In this document: in pieces, positions 1-7,940 of the stretch | Position numbering within the stretch: the stretch's first letter is position 1 | How the letters are laid out: the number at the start of each line of letters is the position of its first letter | Assembly: GCA_038227045.1 (NCBI GenBank) | Contig: JBBRQD010000069.1 | Span: forward strand, 1-30,355 | Reading direction: 5' to 3' | Length of the DNA stretch: 30,355 nt | Source: JANXLS01 sp038227045 | GTDB lineage: Bacteria; Planctomycetota; SZUA-567; H5-PLA8 | Made by a program: the position numbers and the translations under genes | Notes under the pieces: generated by a model | The model's database searches: none | What the model was told of the DNA's origin: nothing | What the model saw: the letters and a program-made list of their open reading frames with translations, nothing else

Positions 1-22
1 CGCGGCAAAAGGCTGGAGGAAA

Positions 23-226
23 TTAAATAAATCGGAGTTGTTGGCAGACGTGATCAAGCTTGTTCGTTTCGTGGATGGCATCAAGGAAAACGCCGCATGA
101 TTTCAACATCGCCATCCACATCATTTGACAATTGCTCCACATCAATGCACCCGCCACGAACATCAGGATGATTGCTGTCGAGAGATGAATCTGAAACCAG
201 CGACGTTTTCTGGACTGTTCGCTCAT
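23..226 (-). pseudogene. Truncated paralogue of the small membrane protein at 298-669
   Basis: This 67-codon frame starts with about 32 residues nearly identical to the start of the next gene (KRRWFQIHLSTAIILMF, then a hydrophobic membrane segment). It then diverges after MWSN into an unrelated, cysteine-rich tail and stops. The DNA similarity also covers the upstream region, so a segment of roughly 160 bp (about 131-290) is a diverged copy of about 575-735. The simplest reading is a tandem duplicate that lost its C-terminal half. A short functional membrane peptide cannot be excluded. The Shine-Dalgarno match (GAGATTGAAGC before ATG) is weaker than in the intact copy. Confidence 0.45.
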
Positions 227-297
227 GCTTCAATCTCACAGAACATTGCCGTGCGCACGCCCGGTGTGTCCAGAATATAAACAATATTGTGACTGCT

Positions 298-669
298 CTA
301 TCTCTCGTTTCCCATCCGAGATGTCCGCTTACGAATCCACCATTCGCAGACGAACCAAATGGTGAGAAGAATGTTCACTGCAATGAATACATCAACCGAC
401 GCCATCAGTGAATCGAATTTCCCCTTCCAGGTTGCTGGCAAGTCATCGAATCCAAGCATGGCAGCTCTTGTGTCACTCAAAAACGAAATCCCTGTGAATG
501 GCCAACCGTATGAACGACGTTCCGTCCAGGAGGATAGGGATTCAAACGGCATACCGTCAGTTTTAACAATTGAATTCGCCCACATCAATCCACCCGCCGC
601 AAACATCAGAATGATGGCAGTCGAGAGATGAATCTGAAACCAGCGGCGTTTTCTGGGCTGTTCGCTCAT
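298..669 (-). CDS. Small two-TM membrane protein of unknown function
   Basis: I recognise no function for this 123-residue protein. A basic N-terminus (about residues 5-12, RKRRWFQIH) precedes a membrane segment at about 15-32, then a soluble loop of about 60 residues. A second hydrophobic segment lies at about 90-108 and is followed by a basic tail, so both ends are probably cytoplasmic. Short proteins with a similar arginine-rich start and TM segment are familiar from planctomycete genomes. The ATG at 669 is preceded by GAGGTCGAAGT, a reasonable ribosome-binding site. A partial copy of the gene lies directly downstream (23-226). Confidence 0.6.
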   Translation of the reverse strand: MSEQPRKRRWFQIHLSTAIILMFAAGGLMWANSIVKTDGMPFESLSSWTERRSYGWPFTGISFLSDTRAAMLGFDDLPATWKGKFDSLMASVDVFIAVNILLTIWFVCEWWIRKRTSRMGNER

Positions 670-838
670 ACTTCGACCTCAGAGAACATCGCCGTGCATG
701 TGGCTGGGGGGCGCCATAAGCAGAATGTTGTGCCCCACGATTTTGAATCGCATATCTGATGAAGCCTATTTCGTCCTTTCGCCCCGTCAAGCCGTGGAAT
801 TTCAGGCAATTTGCACCGTGCTCACCGACACGCGGGGG

Positions 839-868
839 CGAGAGGCAGCCGCCTTCGCCCTGCTCTCG
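839..868. terminator. Imperfect hairpin upstream of ispH
   Basis: CGAGAGGCAG (839-848) and CTGCTCTCG (860-868) pair with a single bulge around an 11-nt loop. No clear U tract follows on either strand. It lies in the 291-bp gap between the divergent gene at 669 and ispH at 961. The rest of that gap, AT-rich at 869-930, shows nothing else I can identify and probably holds the ispH promoter. Confidence 0.25.
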
Positions 869-960
869 AATTATTGATTGAATTATCGTTTAATTTCAGG
901 CCATTTCCCGTATGATTCGTATTCCTAATTAGAGCACACATAAGGGAGCGACCGACTAAA

Positions 961-2223
961 ATGGGCGAGTACCACCGCAAGGGCTTTGGCCTTAAAGAGA
1001 CCGTCAAACCGATGCTGGAGGCCGCGTATGCCAGCCGGGTCGTCGATCTGCTGCGCATGAAGGGGCACCAGATTTCCCGGGGCGGCCTGACCGTGCGCCT
1101 TGCCAAGGAATTTGGTTTCTGCTATGGCGTCGAGCGCGCCGTCGATATGGCTTACCAGACCCGCCACCGCTATCCCGACAAGCGCATCTTTATCACCAAT
1201 GAAATCATCCACAACCAATCGGTCAACAACCGCCTGCGCGACATGGGCTTTATCTTTCTTTCGGGCAGCTACAACCACGGCGAAACGTACAACGACATCA
1301 CCAAGGACGATGTCGTGATTCTGCCCGCGTTCGGCGCGCCGGTGAAGGAGATCGAAATACTCAAAGAGAAGAACTGCATCCTCGTCGATACGACGTGCGG
1401 CGCGGTGGTGAAGGTCTGGAACAGCGTCGAAAAGTACGCGCGCGATCAGTACACCAGCATCATTCACGGCAAATACAACCACGAGGAAACGATCGCGACG
1501 TCCAGCCGGGCGGGCGCGCGCTACCTGATGGTGCGCGATCTCGAAGAAGCCGATTACGTGTGCGACTATATTCTCGGCAAAGGCAACCGCGAACTTTTTC
1601 TGACGAAATTTGCCAAGGCCTTTTCGCCCGGTTTCGATCCGGACAAAGATCTCAACCTGCTGGGTCTCGCCAACCAGACCACGATGCTCTCGACGGAGTC
1701 GATGGAGATCGGCACGCGGCTGCGCGGGGCGCTGCTCAAAAAATACGGCGACGAAGAAACGAAGGTGCGCTTTCGCAGTTTCGACACGATCTGCAGCGCC
1801 ACGCAGGACCGCCAGGACGCGGTCAACGCGATGATGCAGACGCCGCCGGAATTGATGATCGTCATCGGCGGCTACAATTCGTCGAACACGACGCATCTCG
1901 CCGAAATCGGCCATCACCGCAGCGTGCCGTCATACCACATCGACGACGCGTCCTGCATGCTCTCCCGCGTGCAAATCCGCAACCTGCCCGTCGGATCGAA
2001 CACCGAGACGGTGAACGAAAACTGGATGCCGGAGAAGTCCTCGCTGGTCATCGGCGTGACCGCCGGAGCCAGCACGCCGAACAACAAAATCGGCGACACG
2101 ATCCTGCGCCTGTTCGAACTCTGGGGCGTGGACACCAGCGACCTCATCGCCGAAATTGAAGCGCTCGGGCCCGCCGCGGAGAAGGCTGAGACTGTGGATC
2201 CGCATGAGCATGACGAGCATTAA
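961..2223 (+). CDS. ispH: 4-hydroxy-3-methylbut-2-enyl diphosphate reductase (IspH/LytB)
   Basis: IspH catalyses the last step of the non-mevalonate (MEP) pathway, reducing HMBPP to IPP and DMAPP with a [4Fe-4S] cluster in the cytoplasm. The three cluster cysteines are visible: C54 in FGFCYGVERA, C146 in DTTCGAVVKVW and C278 in DTICSATQDRQDA. Also present are H84 in HNQSVNN, H174/E176 in YNHEET and GGYNSSNTTHLAE at 303-315. At 420 residues, with an N-terminal extension of about 40 residues, it belongs to the long plant/cyanobacterial-type clade rather than the roughly 315-residue E. coli type. The start is supported by AAGGGAG at 942-948. It stands alone, with no other MEP-pathway gene in the window. 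A long inverted repeat follows the stop codon. Confidence 0.96.
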   Translation: MGEYHRKGFGLKETVKPMLEAAYASRVVDLLRMKGHQISRGGLTVRLAKEFGFCYGVERAVDMAYQTRHRYPDKRIFITNEIIHNQSVNNRLRDMGFIFLSGSYNHGETYNDITKDDVVILPAFGAPVKEIEILKEKNCILVDTTCGAVVKVWNSVEKYARDQYTSIIHGKYNHEETIATSSRAGARYLMVRDLEEADYVCDYILGKGNRELFLTKFAKAFSPGFDPDKDLNLLGLANQTTMLSTESMEIGTRLRGALLKKYGDEETKVRFRSFDTICSATQDRQDAVNAMMQTPPELMIVIGGYNSSNTTHLAEIGHHRSVPSYHIDDASCMLSRVQIRNLPVGSNTETVNENWMPEKSSLVIGVTAGASTPNNKIGDTILRLFELWGVDTSDLIAEIEALGPAAEKAETVDPHEHDEH

Positions 2224-2244
2224 CGGCAGACAAGGAGACTGGGA

Positions 2245-2312
2245 GACAGGGAGACAAGGAGAAAGAGCTCTCGTGATGAGCGCATTGCATTTTTTCTCCG
2301 TGTCTCCCTGTC
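2245..2312. repeat. Long inverted repeat after ispH (possible terminator)
   Basis: The 20-nt arms 2245-2264 and 2293-2312 are reverse complements with one mismatch and enclose a 29-nt loop. The left arm sits in a GGGAGACAGGGAGACAAGG-type tract of repeated GGAGAC units. It could end ispH transcription, but there is no U tract after it. The purine-rich, phrase-like composition resembles dispersed intergenic repeats. Confidence 0.5.
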
Positions 2313-2340
2313 TGTCGTTCGCTCTCCGCGGTGAATAAAA

Positions 2341-3369
2341 ATGTCCGATTCGCTAGACCCGATCGTCACCGAAGCCCTCCGATCCTGGCGCATTCAATTG
2401 GAGTCTGGAATTCCGTCGAATGAGGCGCTTGATTTGTGCGCGGGGCTGCTGCGCGGATCGGAACGGGCGTGTTTTCTTCAGGCTTCCGAACGGACTTCCA
2501 AAGGCCAGGGCATCAATGCGGTTCTTGAGGCGCTGGCTCCTGTTTTATCGTCGGCTGAGCGCGCCATCCTGGCGGCGGGCTGGTCTTCCGGGCGTGTGGA
2601 AGCCACGCTTGATTCGCTGGTGCGCCAGCGCGAATTGTGGCGCACGGCGCGGCAGCGCATCCTTGGCAAAGCCGTCATGCCGATTGGAACGCTGATCGCG
2701 GCCTCGTTTATCGCGCCCATTCTGACGCTCATCGGCGAGGACGGCAGCGTCATTCTGTACTTGATCTACGTCACGATTCCGCTCGGTCTGGCCGCGGCGT
2801 TGTGTATCGCCGCGGTGCTCTTTTTTCGCGCGCGTGCGCTGGCTCCGGTGTTCAATGCGGATGGAACGCCTGTGCGCGCCTCGGGCATCGATCGTTTGAT
2901 GCTCGGTCTGCCGCTGATTTCGCATATCGAGCGGCAGCGAAGCCTCGCCGAGTTTGGCGATCTGCTGTCGAATTTGCTGGGAGCCGGCGCGCTGATTGGG
3001 CCCGCGCTCGAGACCACCGCGCACGCCGTTCGCAACGGCTGCTTCCGCGAAGAGTGCCTGCGGTTGTCGAATCTGACGACCCGTGGAAACCCGCTCGGTC
3101 CGGCACTGCTTGATGAACCGACCGGCATCTGGCCGCACGAATTCTGCGCCGCCGTGGCGGTCGGCGAACAATCCGGCGCGCTCGACGCGACGCTGGCCCG
3201 TCTCGCGCAAAACGCGCGCGAACGCTACATCCGAGCCATCGAAACGTTTGCCGAATGGCTGCCGCGCTTCATCTATGGACTGGTCGCGCTGTTCGTGATC
3301 TGGAATATTTTCAAGTTCGCGTTTTCATATATGAAAATGATCAACGACGCGATGCCGCCGGGGGCGTGA
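2341..3369 (+). CDS. GspF/PilC-type inner-membrane protein (T2SSF domains)
   Basis: GspF/PilC proteins form the inner-membrane platform of type II secretion and type IV pilus machines. This 342-residue protein has the characteristic two-repeat layout: a helical cytoplasmic domain (about 15-105), TM segments at about 112-131 and 138-162, a second helical domain (about 200-300) containing EFGDLLSNLLGAGA and VAVGEQSGALDATLARLA, and a last TM near 308-330. The AVGEQSG...L motif is typical of T2SSF domains. It is shorter than usual (about 400 residues) and the first repeat is weakly conserved. No gspE/pilB ATPase, pseudopilin or secretin gene lies nearby, so which machine it serves cannot be told. 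The ATG at 2341 has only a weak ribosome-binding site. Confidence 0.8.
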   Translation: MSDSLDPIVTEALRSWRIQLESGIPSNEALDLCAGLLRGSERACFLQASERTSKGQGINAVLEALAPVLSSAERAILAAGWSSGRVEATLDSLVRQRELWRTARQRILGKAVMPIGTLIAASFIAPILTLIGEDGSVILYLIYVTIPLGLAAALCIAAVLFFRARALAPVFNADGTPVRASGIDRLMLGLPLISHIERQRSLAEFGDLLSNLLGAGALIGPALETTAHAVRNGCFREECLRLSNLTTRGNPLGPALLDEPTGIWPHEFCAAVAVGEQSGALDATLARLAQNARERYIRAIETFAEWLPRFIYGLVALFVIWNIFKFAFSYMKMINDAMPPGA

Positions 3370-3448
3370 AGTAAGGGATTGGAGTGCAACGCAGCTTTTT
3401 CATCAAAAAGATTTACTCACGCATCGATCTCGACGATAAAGTGATTCC

Positions 3449-5656
3449 ATGTCCAAATGCCCGCGTCCCTTTCACGCCCCGCTGATCGCACTGCTTTTTG
3501 TCTCTGCTTTGACGCGGGCCGAAGAACTCGCGCCGCTTCCCGAATGGGTTGCGCGTGCCGGCGCGCTACGCGCAAGCGATCCGGCTTTGGCGCGGGGCAG
3601 GGGCATCGTTCGGTGGCGCGCTTGGAATGCGGAGACTTTTGCCGAAGCGACGCGCACGCAGAAACCGATTTATCTTTTTGTGACGGCGAATTGGTGCCGG
3701 GGCGGACAGGAGATGGAACGCTCCGTGCTCGGCGATGCGGCCATCGCCAACCGCCTGAATACCGAATTCATTCCCGTGCGATTGGACCGCGACGCTTTTC
3801 CGGAGACGGACCTGCGTTTGCAGCAAGCCGTCATGGCCACGAAAGGAACGCGCGGCTGGCCGTTGAATATTTTTCTCACACCGGACGGCGAACTGTTTTC
3901 CGGATCGACGTCGCTGCCGCTGGAGGACGATCTTGAATTCAACAAGCCGGGCATGAGAAGGACGCTCGAGTTGCTCGCACAACGCTGGAGCGAAGATCGC
4001 TTTCGCATCTCGCGCGAAGCCGGGACGCTGTGTCATGCGATCAAGAAAAGCACCGAGCACCCGTCGATGCGCGGATCGATTCCGCCAGACGTATTGAACA
4101 CGACGGTGCTTAAATTTCAGACGCTGCTGGACCGCGAAAACGGTGGATTTATTTCGCCGGTGCCGGCGCAATTCCCGGAGCCGCGCGCGCTGGAATTGTG
4201 TCTGGCGCATTATGCGCGGACTGGCGACAAGAAGAGCCTTGAAGTGGTTGAGACGACTTTGGGCCATATACTGCGCGGCGGAATTTACGACCAGCTCGAA
4301 GGTGGCTTTCACCGCTTCGCCACCGACCGGCACTGGCGTGTGCCGCGCTTCGAAAAGCAGCCGATCTTGAATGCCGAAATGATCTGCATTCTGCTGCACG
4401 CCTGGCAAGCGACCGGCAATGGGCTTTACCGAACGGCCGCCGAGGAATGCTTGAATTTCTGGCGCGGCGAACTGGATGCGGGCGGCACTTTTTTTTCCGC
4501 GTCGATCGCGCCCGATGCGCGCTCGTTCGAAGACGGCGCGTATTACACGTGGACGGTGCGCGAAATTGAGCTGCTCTTTTCAGACGAAACGGACATTCGT
4601 TTTGCGCGCATGATTTACGGGATTGAAGAGACCGGCAACCAGCCGTACTCCGCGCCCGATCGGACAGTGTTGACGGCCGCGCGGCCGCTGCACGAAGTCG
4701 CGCGCGAACTGGGGCTGGACATTGACGTCGCGCGAAAGCGCCTGGAACGTATCCGCGAACGCATGCGCTCCGCACGTTCCAACCGCCCGCCGCCGCCGCG
4801 CGACGCGACGCCTTTGTGCGACGCCAATGCCATGCTCGCCGCCGTGTTCATTGAAGGCGGGCGCGTGTTGGGCCGCGGCGAGTTTACGCGACAGGGACTT
4901 AAGACGCTGAACGCGATTTTAAAAGAGCAGGTGGACGGCAAAGAGATCCTCCGTCCTCTTCGGCACGTGTTGAACGATCCAAAATCGGTCGCACTGGCGA
5001 TGGACGAAGCTGCTCGCGCGTGGGCCTGTTTGCAGGCATACGAAACAACCGGCGATCCCACTTATAAGCAACTTGCTGCTGACGCGTTGAACCGGCTCGA
5101 TGGAAATTATCGCGACTTGTTGCGCGGTGGATACATCGAACGAAGTTTTAAAGGCGTCATGGATTTCGCTCCGGCGTTAAATTGGCGGACAAAGAGCATT
5201 CAGGACACCAGCGAGCCGTCCACCAACGGGATGATCGCGTCGGTTTGCGTGCGACTGTACGCACTCGGCGGCGATGCTCAGTATTTGGAACGCGCGAAGG
5301 CCGCAGTCGAAGATATTGGCGGCGTGCTCACGACTCCCAGTCCTTACAATGCCACGCTGACCTCCGCCGCGGATGCCGTGCAGAATGGCGTGTTGCGCGT
5401 CAAAATCATCGGGCGCGAAGGCGATGCGCTTGCCGCCGCGATGCTCTCGCTTGCGCAGACGCGTTATTTTCCGTGGAAAACAGTCCTGCGCTTCGATACG
5501 CTCAATGCCGCCGGCGAAGTGGCCATCGCGAACCTGGACAGCACGAAAGCAATCGCGATCGTCGAAACGAAAAGCGATAAGCTCATTGCGGAATCGATGG
5601 AGGAGTTGAATAAATTCCTCGACGATCTTGGAAAAAGCGCCTCGCCCAAACCGTGA
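3449..5656 (+). CDS. Secreted DUF255 thioredoxin-like protein (YyaL/SPATA20 family)
   Basis: The protein has 735 residues. A signal peptide (about 1-25, hydrophobic APLIALLFVSALTRA) precedes a thioredoxin-fold DUF255 domain (about 55-175; WNAETFAEATRTQKPIYLFV, then KGTRGWPLNIFLTPDG). A long all-helical region (about 210-620), resembling the six-hairpin glycosidase fold, follows. Family members usually carry a CHWCHVM active site. Here the site reads NWCRGGQEME (C83 only), so the CxxC pair is lost and ordinary disulfide chemistry is unlikely. The precise function of the family is not established. The ATG at 3449 gives a good signal peptide, but no strong ribosome-binding site is visible. The gene starts 79 bp after the GspF-like gene. 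Confidence 0.85.
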   Translation: MSKCPRPFHAPLIALLFVSALTRAEELAPLPEWVARAGALRASDPALARGRGIVRWRAWNAETFAEATRTQKPIYLFVTANWCRGGQEMERSVLGDAAIANRLNTEFIPVRLDRDAFPETDLRLQQAVMATKGTRGWPLNIFLTPDGELFSGSTSLPLEDDLEFNKPGMRRTLELLAQRWSEDRFRISREAGTLCHAIKKSTEHPSMRGSIPPDVLNTTVLKFQTLLDRENGGFISPVPAQFPEPRALELCLAHYARTGDKKSLEVVETTLGHILRGGIYDQLEGGFHRFATDRHWRVPRFEKQPILNAEMICILLHAWQATGNGLYRTAAEECLNFWRGELDAGGTFFSASIAPDARSFEDGAYYTWTVREIELLFSDETDIRFARMIYGIEETGNQPYSAPDRTVLTAARPLHEVARELGLDIDVARKRLERIRERMRSARSNRPPPPRDATPLCDANAMLAAVFIEGGRVLGRGEFTRQGLKTLNAILKEQVDGKEILRPLRHVLNDPKSVALAMDEAARAWACLQAYETTGDPTYKQLAADALNRLDGNYRDLLRGGYIERSFKGVMDFAPALNWRTKSIQDTSEPSTNGMIASVCVRLYALGGDAQYLERAKAAVEDIGGVLTTPSPYNATLTSAADAVQNGVLRVKIIGREGDALAAAMLSLAQTRYFPWKTVLRFDTLNAAGEVAIANLDSTKAIAIVETKSDKLIAESMEELNKFLDDLGKSASPKP

Positions 5657-5659
5657 TTT

Positions 5660-5744
5660 TTTTCACCGCAGAGGACGCGGAGGTACGCGAAGGACGGCGA
5701 ATACAAACAAATTGGTTGAAGGTTTAAAAGTTGAAGGTTGAAGG
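5660..5744. repeat. Phrase-like intergenic repeats before the CE15-like gene
   Basis: Just after the DUF255 stop, 5662-5700 reads as a degenerate CACCGCAGAGGACGCGGAGG-type tract. A similar tract follows the ABC gene at 12838. At 5716-5744 the 7-mer TTGAAGG occurs three times (5716-5722, 5731-5737, 5738-5744). The last copy supplies the AAGGA in front of the start codon at 5755. Confidence 0.5.
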
Positions 5745-5754
5745 AATTCCTCCA

Positions 5755-6981
5755 ATGATTCATTATCGAAATACCGCGTTGCTGCTCGCACTGAATCTCA
5801 CCCAGATCGCCGCATCGTCGTTCTCCGGTGAGGTTGTCGAAATGAAATTCTTCAAGCCGGACGCTGCGGACATGCCCGCGTATACGTTGCCTGAGTTGCT
5901 TACGACGCTGGATGGCCGCAAGGTCGCCAGTGCCGATGACTGGAAGAATCTGCGGCGACCCGAAGTTCTGGAATTGTTTCGCAAAAACGAGTATGGCCGC
6001 GTTCCGGACGCGGCGGTACAGACCGCTTTCACCGTGACGAATCGCGATCCGAATGCCATGTCTGGCGCGGCGACTCTGAAGCAAATCGATGTCGTCGTGG
6101 CTCGCGGACAAAAGTCGCTGACGATTCACGTTTCACTGTTTATTCCGAACGCGCCGCCGAAACCGGTGCCGGTATTTCTGCTCATCTGCAACCGGCCGGC
6201 GGCGGAAAATATCGATCCGACGCGCGCGGTGAAGAGCCCGTTCTGGCCAGCAGAGGAAGTCGTCGCGCGCGGCTATGGCGTCGCCGCGTTCTTTAACGCC
6301 GACGTTGCTCCCGACAAATTTGACGATTTCAAAACCGGCGCGTACACACTGTTCGACGAGATTCCGCGCGCGGCCGATTCGTGGAGCACGATTGCGGCGT
6401 GGGCCTGGGGCGCGAGCCGCGTGATGGATTATTTTGAGACCGACAAGGACATCGATCCGCACAAAGTCGCCGTTGTGGGGCATTCGCGCGGCGGCAAGAC
6501 GGCGCTGTGGGCCGGCGCGCAGGACGAACGCTTTGCGCTGACGATCTCGAACGATTCCGGATGCAGCGGGGCGGGGCTTGCGCGGCGGCAAGTCAAAGAA
6601 AAGGAAACTGTCGCGAAGATCAACAAGGCTTTCCCGCATTGGTTCTGCGAGAATTATAAATCATTCGGCGACAAAGTAGATTCGATGCCCATGGATCAGC
6701 ACATGCTCATCGCGCTGATGGCACCGCGCGCGGTCTATGTGGCGAGCGCGGACAAGGACCTTTGGGCCGACCCGCGCGGAGAATTCCTGAGCGTCGTCAA
6801 CGCCGGCCCGGTTTTTCAACTCTTTGGAAAAAAAGGCCTGCCTGCAACAGAGATGCCGGCCATCGGCGAACCGATTCATGGCGAAGCGACCGGCTATCAT
6901 ATTCGCGAGGGCAAGCACGATCTGACAGTCTTCGATTGGAAGCGTTACATGGATTTTGCGGACAAGGTTTTCAAGCGGTGA
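5755..6981 (+). CDS. Secreted CE15-like alpha/beta hydrolase (glucuronoyl/acetyl esterase type)
   Basis: The 408-residue protein resembles bacterial carbohydrate esterase family 15 proteins, which cleave ester links between glucuronoxylan and lignin. It has a signal peptide (about 1-24) and a nucleophile elbow VVGHSRGGKTALW with S244. ISNDSGCSGAGLARR follows at 265-279, then SADKDLWADPRGEF at 331-344 and H388 in GKHDLT, the likely catalytic histidine. C270 occupies the place where many members have the acidic residue, so the acid may come from the DxxW segment (D333, D335 or D339). The substrate is not provable from sequence. I start at ATG 5755 because AAGGA (5741-5745) is well spaced. The in-frame TTG at 5731 lies inside a repeat. 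Its 3' end is 3 bp from that of the convergent TPR gene. Confidence 0.8.
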   Translation: MIHYRNTALLLALNLTQIAASSFSGEVVEMKFFKPDAADMPAYTLPELLTTLDGRKVASADDWKNLRRPEVLELFRKNEYGRVPDAAVQTAFTVTNRDPNAMSGAATLKQIDVVVARGQKSLTIHVSLFIPNAPPKPVPVFLLICNRPAAENIDPTRAVKSPFWPAEEVVARGYGVAAFFNADVAPDKFDDFKTGAYTLFDEIPRAADSWSTIAAWAWGASRVMDYFETDKDIDPHKVAVVGHSRGGKTALWAGAQDERFALTISNDSGCSGAGLARRQVKEKETVAKINKAFPHWFCENYKSFGDKVDSMPMDQHMLIALMAPRAVYVASADKDLWADPRGEFLSVVNAGPVFQLFGKKGLPATEMPAIGEPIHGEATGYHIREGKHDLTVFDWKRYMDFADKVFKR

Positions 6982-6984
6982 ATT

Positions 6985-7851
6985 TTACTTCTTTTCCTTA
7001 ATGAGTTCCCAATGCACGCGGGCGACCTGGCCCATGTAGTGATCCTCGGCGAATTCGACGGCGGCTTTTTCGAGATGTTCACGGGCCTTTTTTTCGTCTC
7101 CCAATGCTTCAGCGTACAGCCCCAGATACAGGTGCGCGTAGCACAGATTATTCTTTAATGCCGCCGCCGCTGGATTTCCCGCGTTCGCTGCTGCGAGCAC
7201 GTCTTCGGGCTTGTTCTCGCCTTTGAAGAGCAGATAGACCTGCTTCATCGGGACGCGCGTGTCCTGGTCGGTATCGATGAAGATCAAGGCTTTGCGCGCT
7301 TTTTCGACGCCCATTTCTTTTGCGGCGCAGATGAAATGCCACGCCGCGTTCTCGACGTCGTGCGGGTTCACCGTTTTGTGATCTTCGAATTGTTTGCGCC
7401 CGTCGGCGTAGCGTTTGAGGTAATAAAGGGTAATGCCGCGTTCCCAAAGTTGCGGCGCTTGTTCGGCAAAATGTGTGGCGAATGCGTCGAATGCCTTAAT
7501 CGATGCGTCGAAATTTCCCGCGAAAAAATACTCCGCGCCCGCCGAACGAAACGCGGCGGGGTCTTTGAGTTCGGCGACCTGGTTCAGATCGGCGGCTGCT
7601 TTTGCGTGTTCGTGCGAACGCGCATGAATCGCGGCTCTTGTGTTGTACAGAACGTCGTTCTTGGGTTCTTTCTCGATGGCCTGAGTCAGCAACTTGATGG
7701 CGTCGCCGGTCTTCCCGTTTTGAAACGCTTCAATGGCCTGCTGGCGCAAATCTTCTCCGGCGTGGACGGTCCCAATGCACAGAATCCATAAGACCGCCAT
7801 GCCGCCGAAAACGAAAGTTATGGTCGGCGGAATTCGAAGCGCTCGTTTCAT
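6985..7851 (-). CDS. Secreted tetratricopeptide-repeat protein
   Basis: The 288-residue protein has an N-terminal signal or anchor segment (about 8-32, ending in VHAGE). TPR-like helical pairs follow: QAIEAFQNGKTGDAIKLLTQ, the TRAAIHARSHEHAKAAADLN region, EYFFAGNFDASIKAFDAF and a C-terminal pair around AHLYLGLYAEALGDEKKAREH. TPR proteins act as protein-interaction scaffolds, and this one probably sits in the periplasm or at the envelope. Its partner is unknown. The ATG at 7851 is preferred over the in-frame TTG at 7866 because it gives a standard signal peptide (KRALRIPP start). The spacing to the preceding minus-strand gene includes a large palindrome. Confidence 0.75.
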   Translation of the reverse strand: MKRALRIPPTITFVFGGMAVLWILCIGTVHAGEDLRQQAIEAFQNGKTGDAIKLLTQAIEKEPKNDVLYNTRAAIHARSHEHAKAAADLNQVAELKDPAAFRSAGAEYFFAGNFDASIKAFDAFATHFAEQAPQLWERGITLYYLKRYADGRKQFEDHKTVNPHDVENAAWHFICAAKEMGVEKARKALIFIDTDQDTRVPMKQVYLLFKGENKPEDVLAAANAGNPAAAALKNNLCYAHLYLGLYAEALGDEKKAREHLEKAAVEFAEDHYMGQVARVHWELIKEKK

Positions 7852-7882
7852 ATTTCTAGAATCCAAATGTGGAATGTCGCTC

Positions 7883-7930
7883 GGAGTTCAGCCTTTAGGC
7901 TGTCCGAATTCAGCCTAAAGGCTGTACTCC
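7883..7930. repeat. REP-like palindrome (GGAGTTCAGCC type)
   Basis: Arms 7883-7902 and 7911-7930 are reverse complements over 20 nt apart from one unpaired T-T position (7888/7925), around an 8-nt loop. Each arm contains its own small palindrome, CAGCCTTTAGGCTG or CAGCCTAAAGGCTG. It lies between two minus-strand genes and could act as a terminator. The internal symmetry suggests a dispersed REP-type element. Confidence 0.7.
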
Positions 7931-7940
7931 AAACATTTCG

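Noticed and set aside
925..1917. 330-codon open frame on the minus strand opposite ispH
   Set aside because: It is antisense to a fully conserved ispH, has a His/Arg/Asp-rich composition typical of a shadow of GC-rich coding DNA, and shows no family motif.
3399..3414. CTTTTTCATCAAAAAG-like hairpin between the GspF-like and DUF255 genes
   Set aside because: The stem is A/T only and weak. It is not a convincing terminator.
5731..5754. TTG start extending the CE15-like gene
   Set aside because: The TTG lies inside the TTGAAGG repeat. ATG 5755 has a correctly spaced AAGGA and gives a normal signal peptide.
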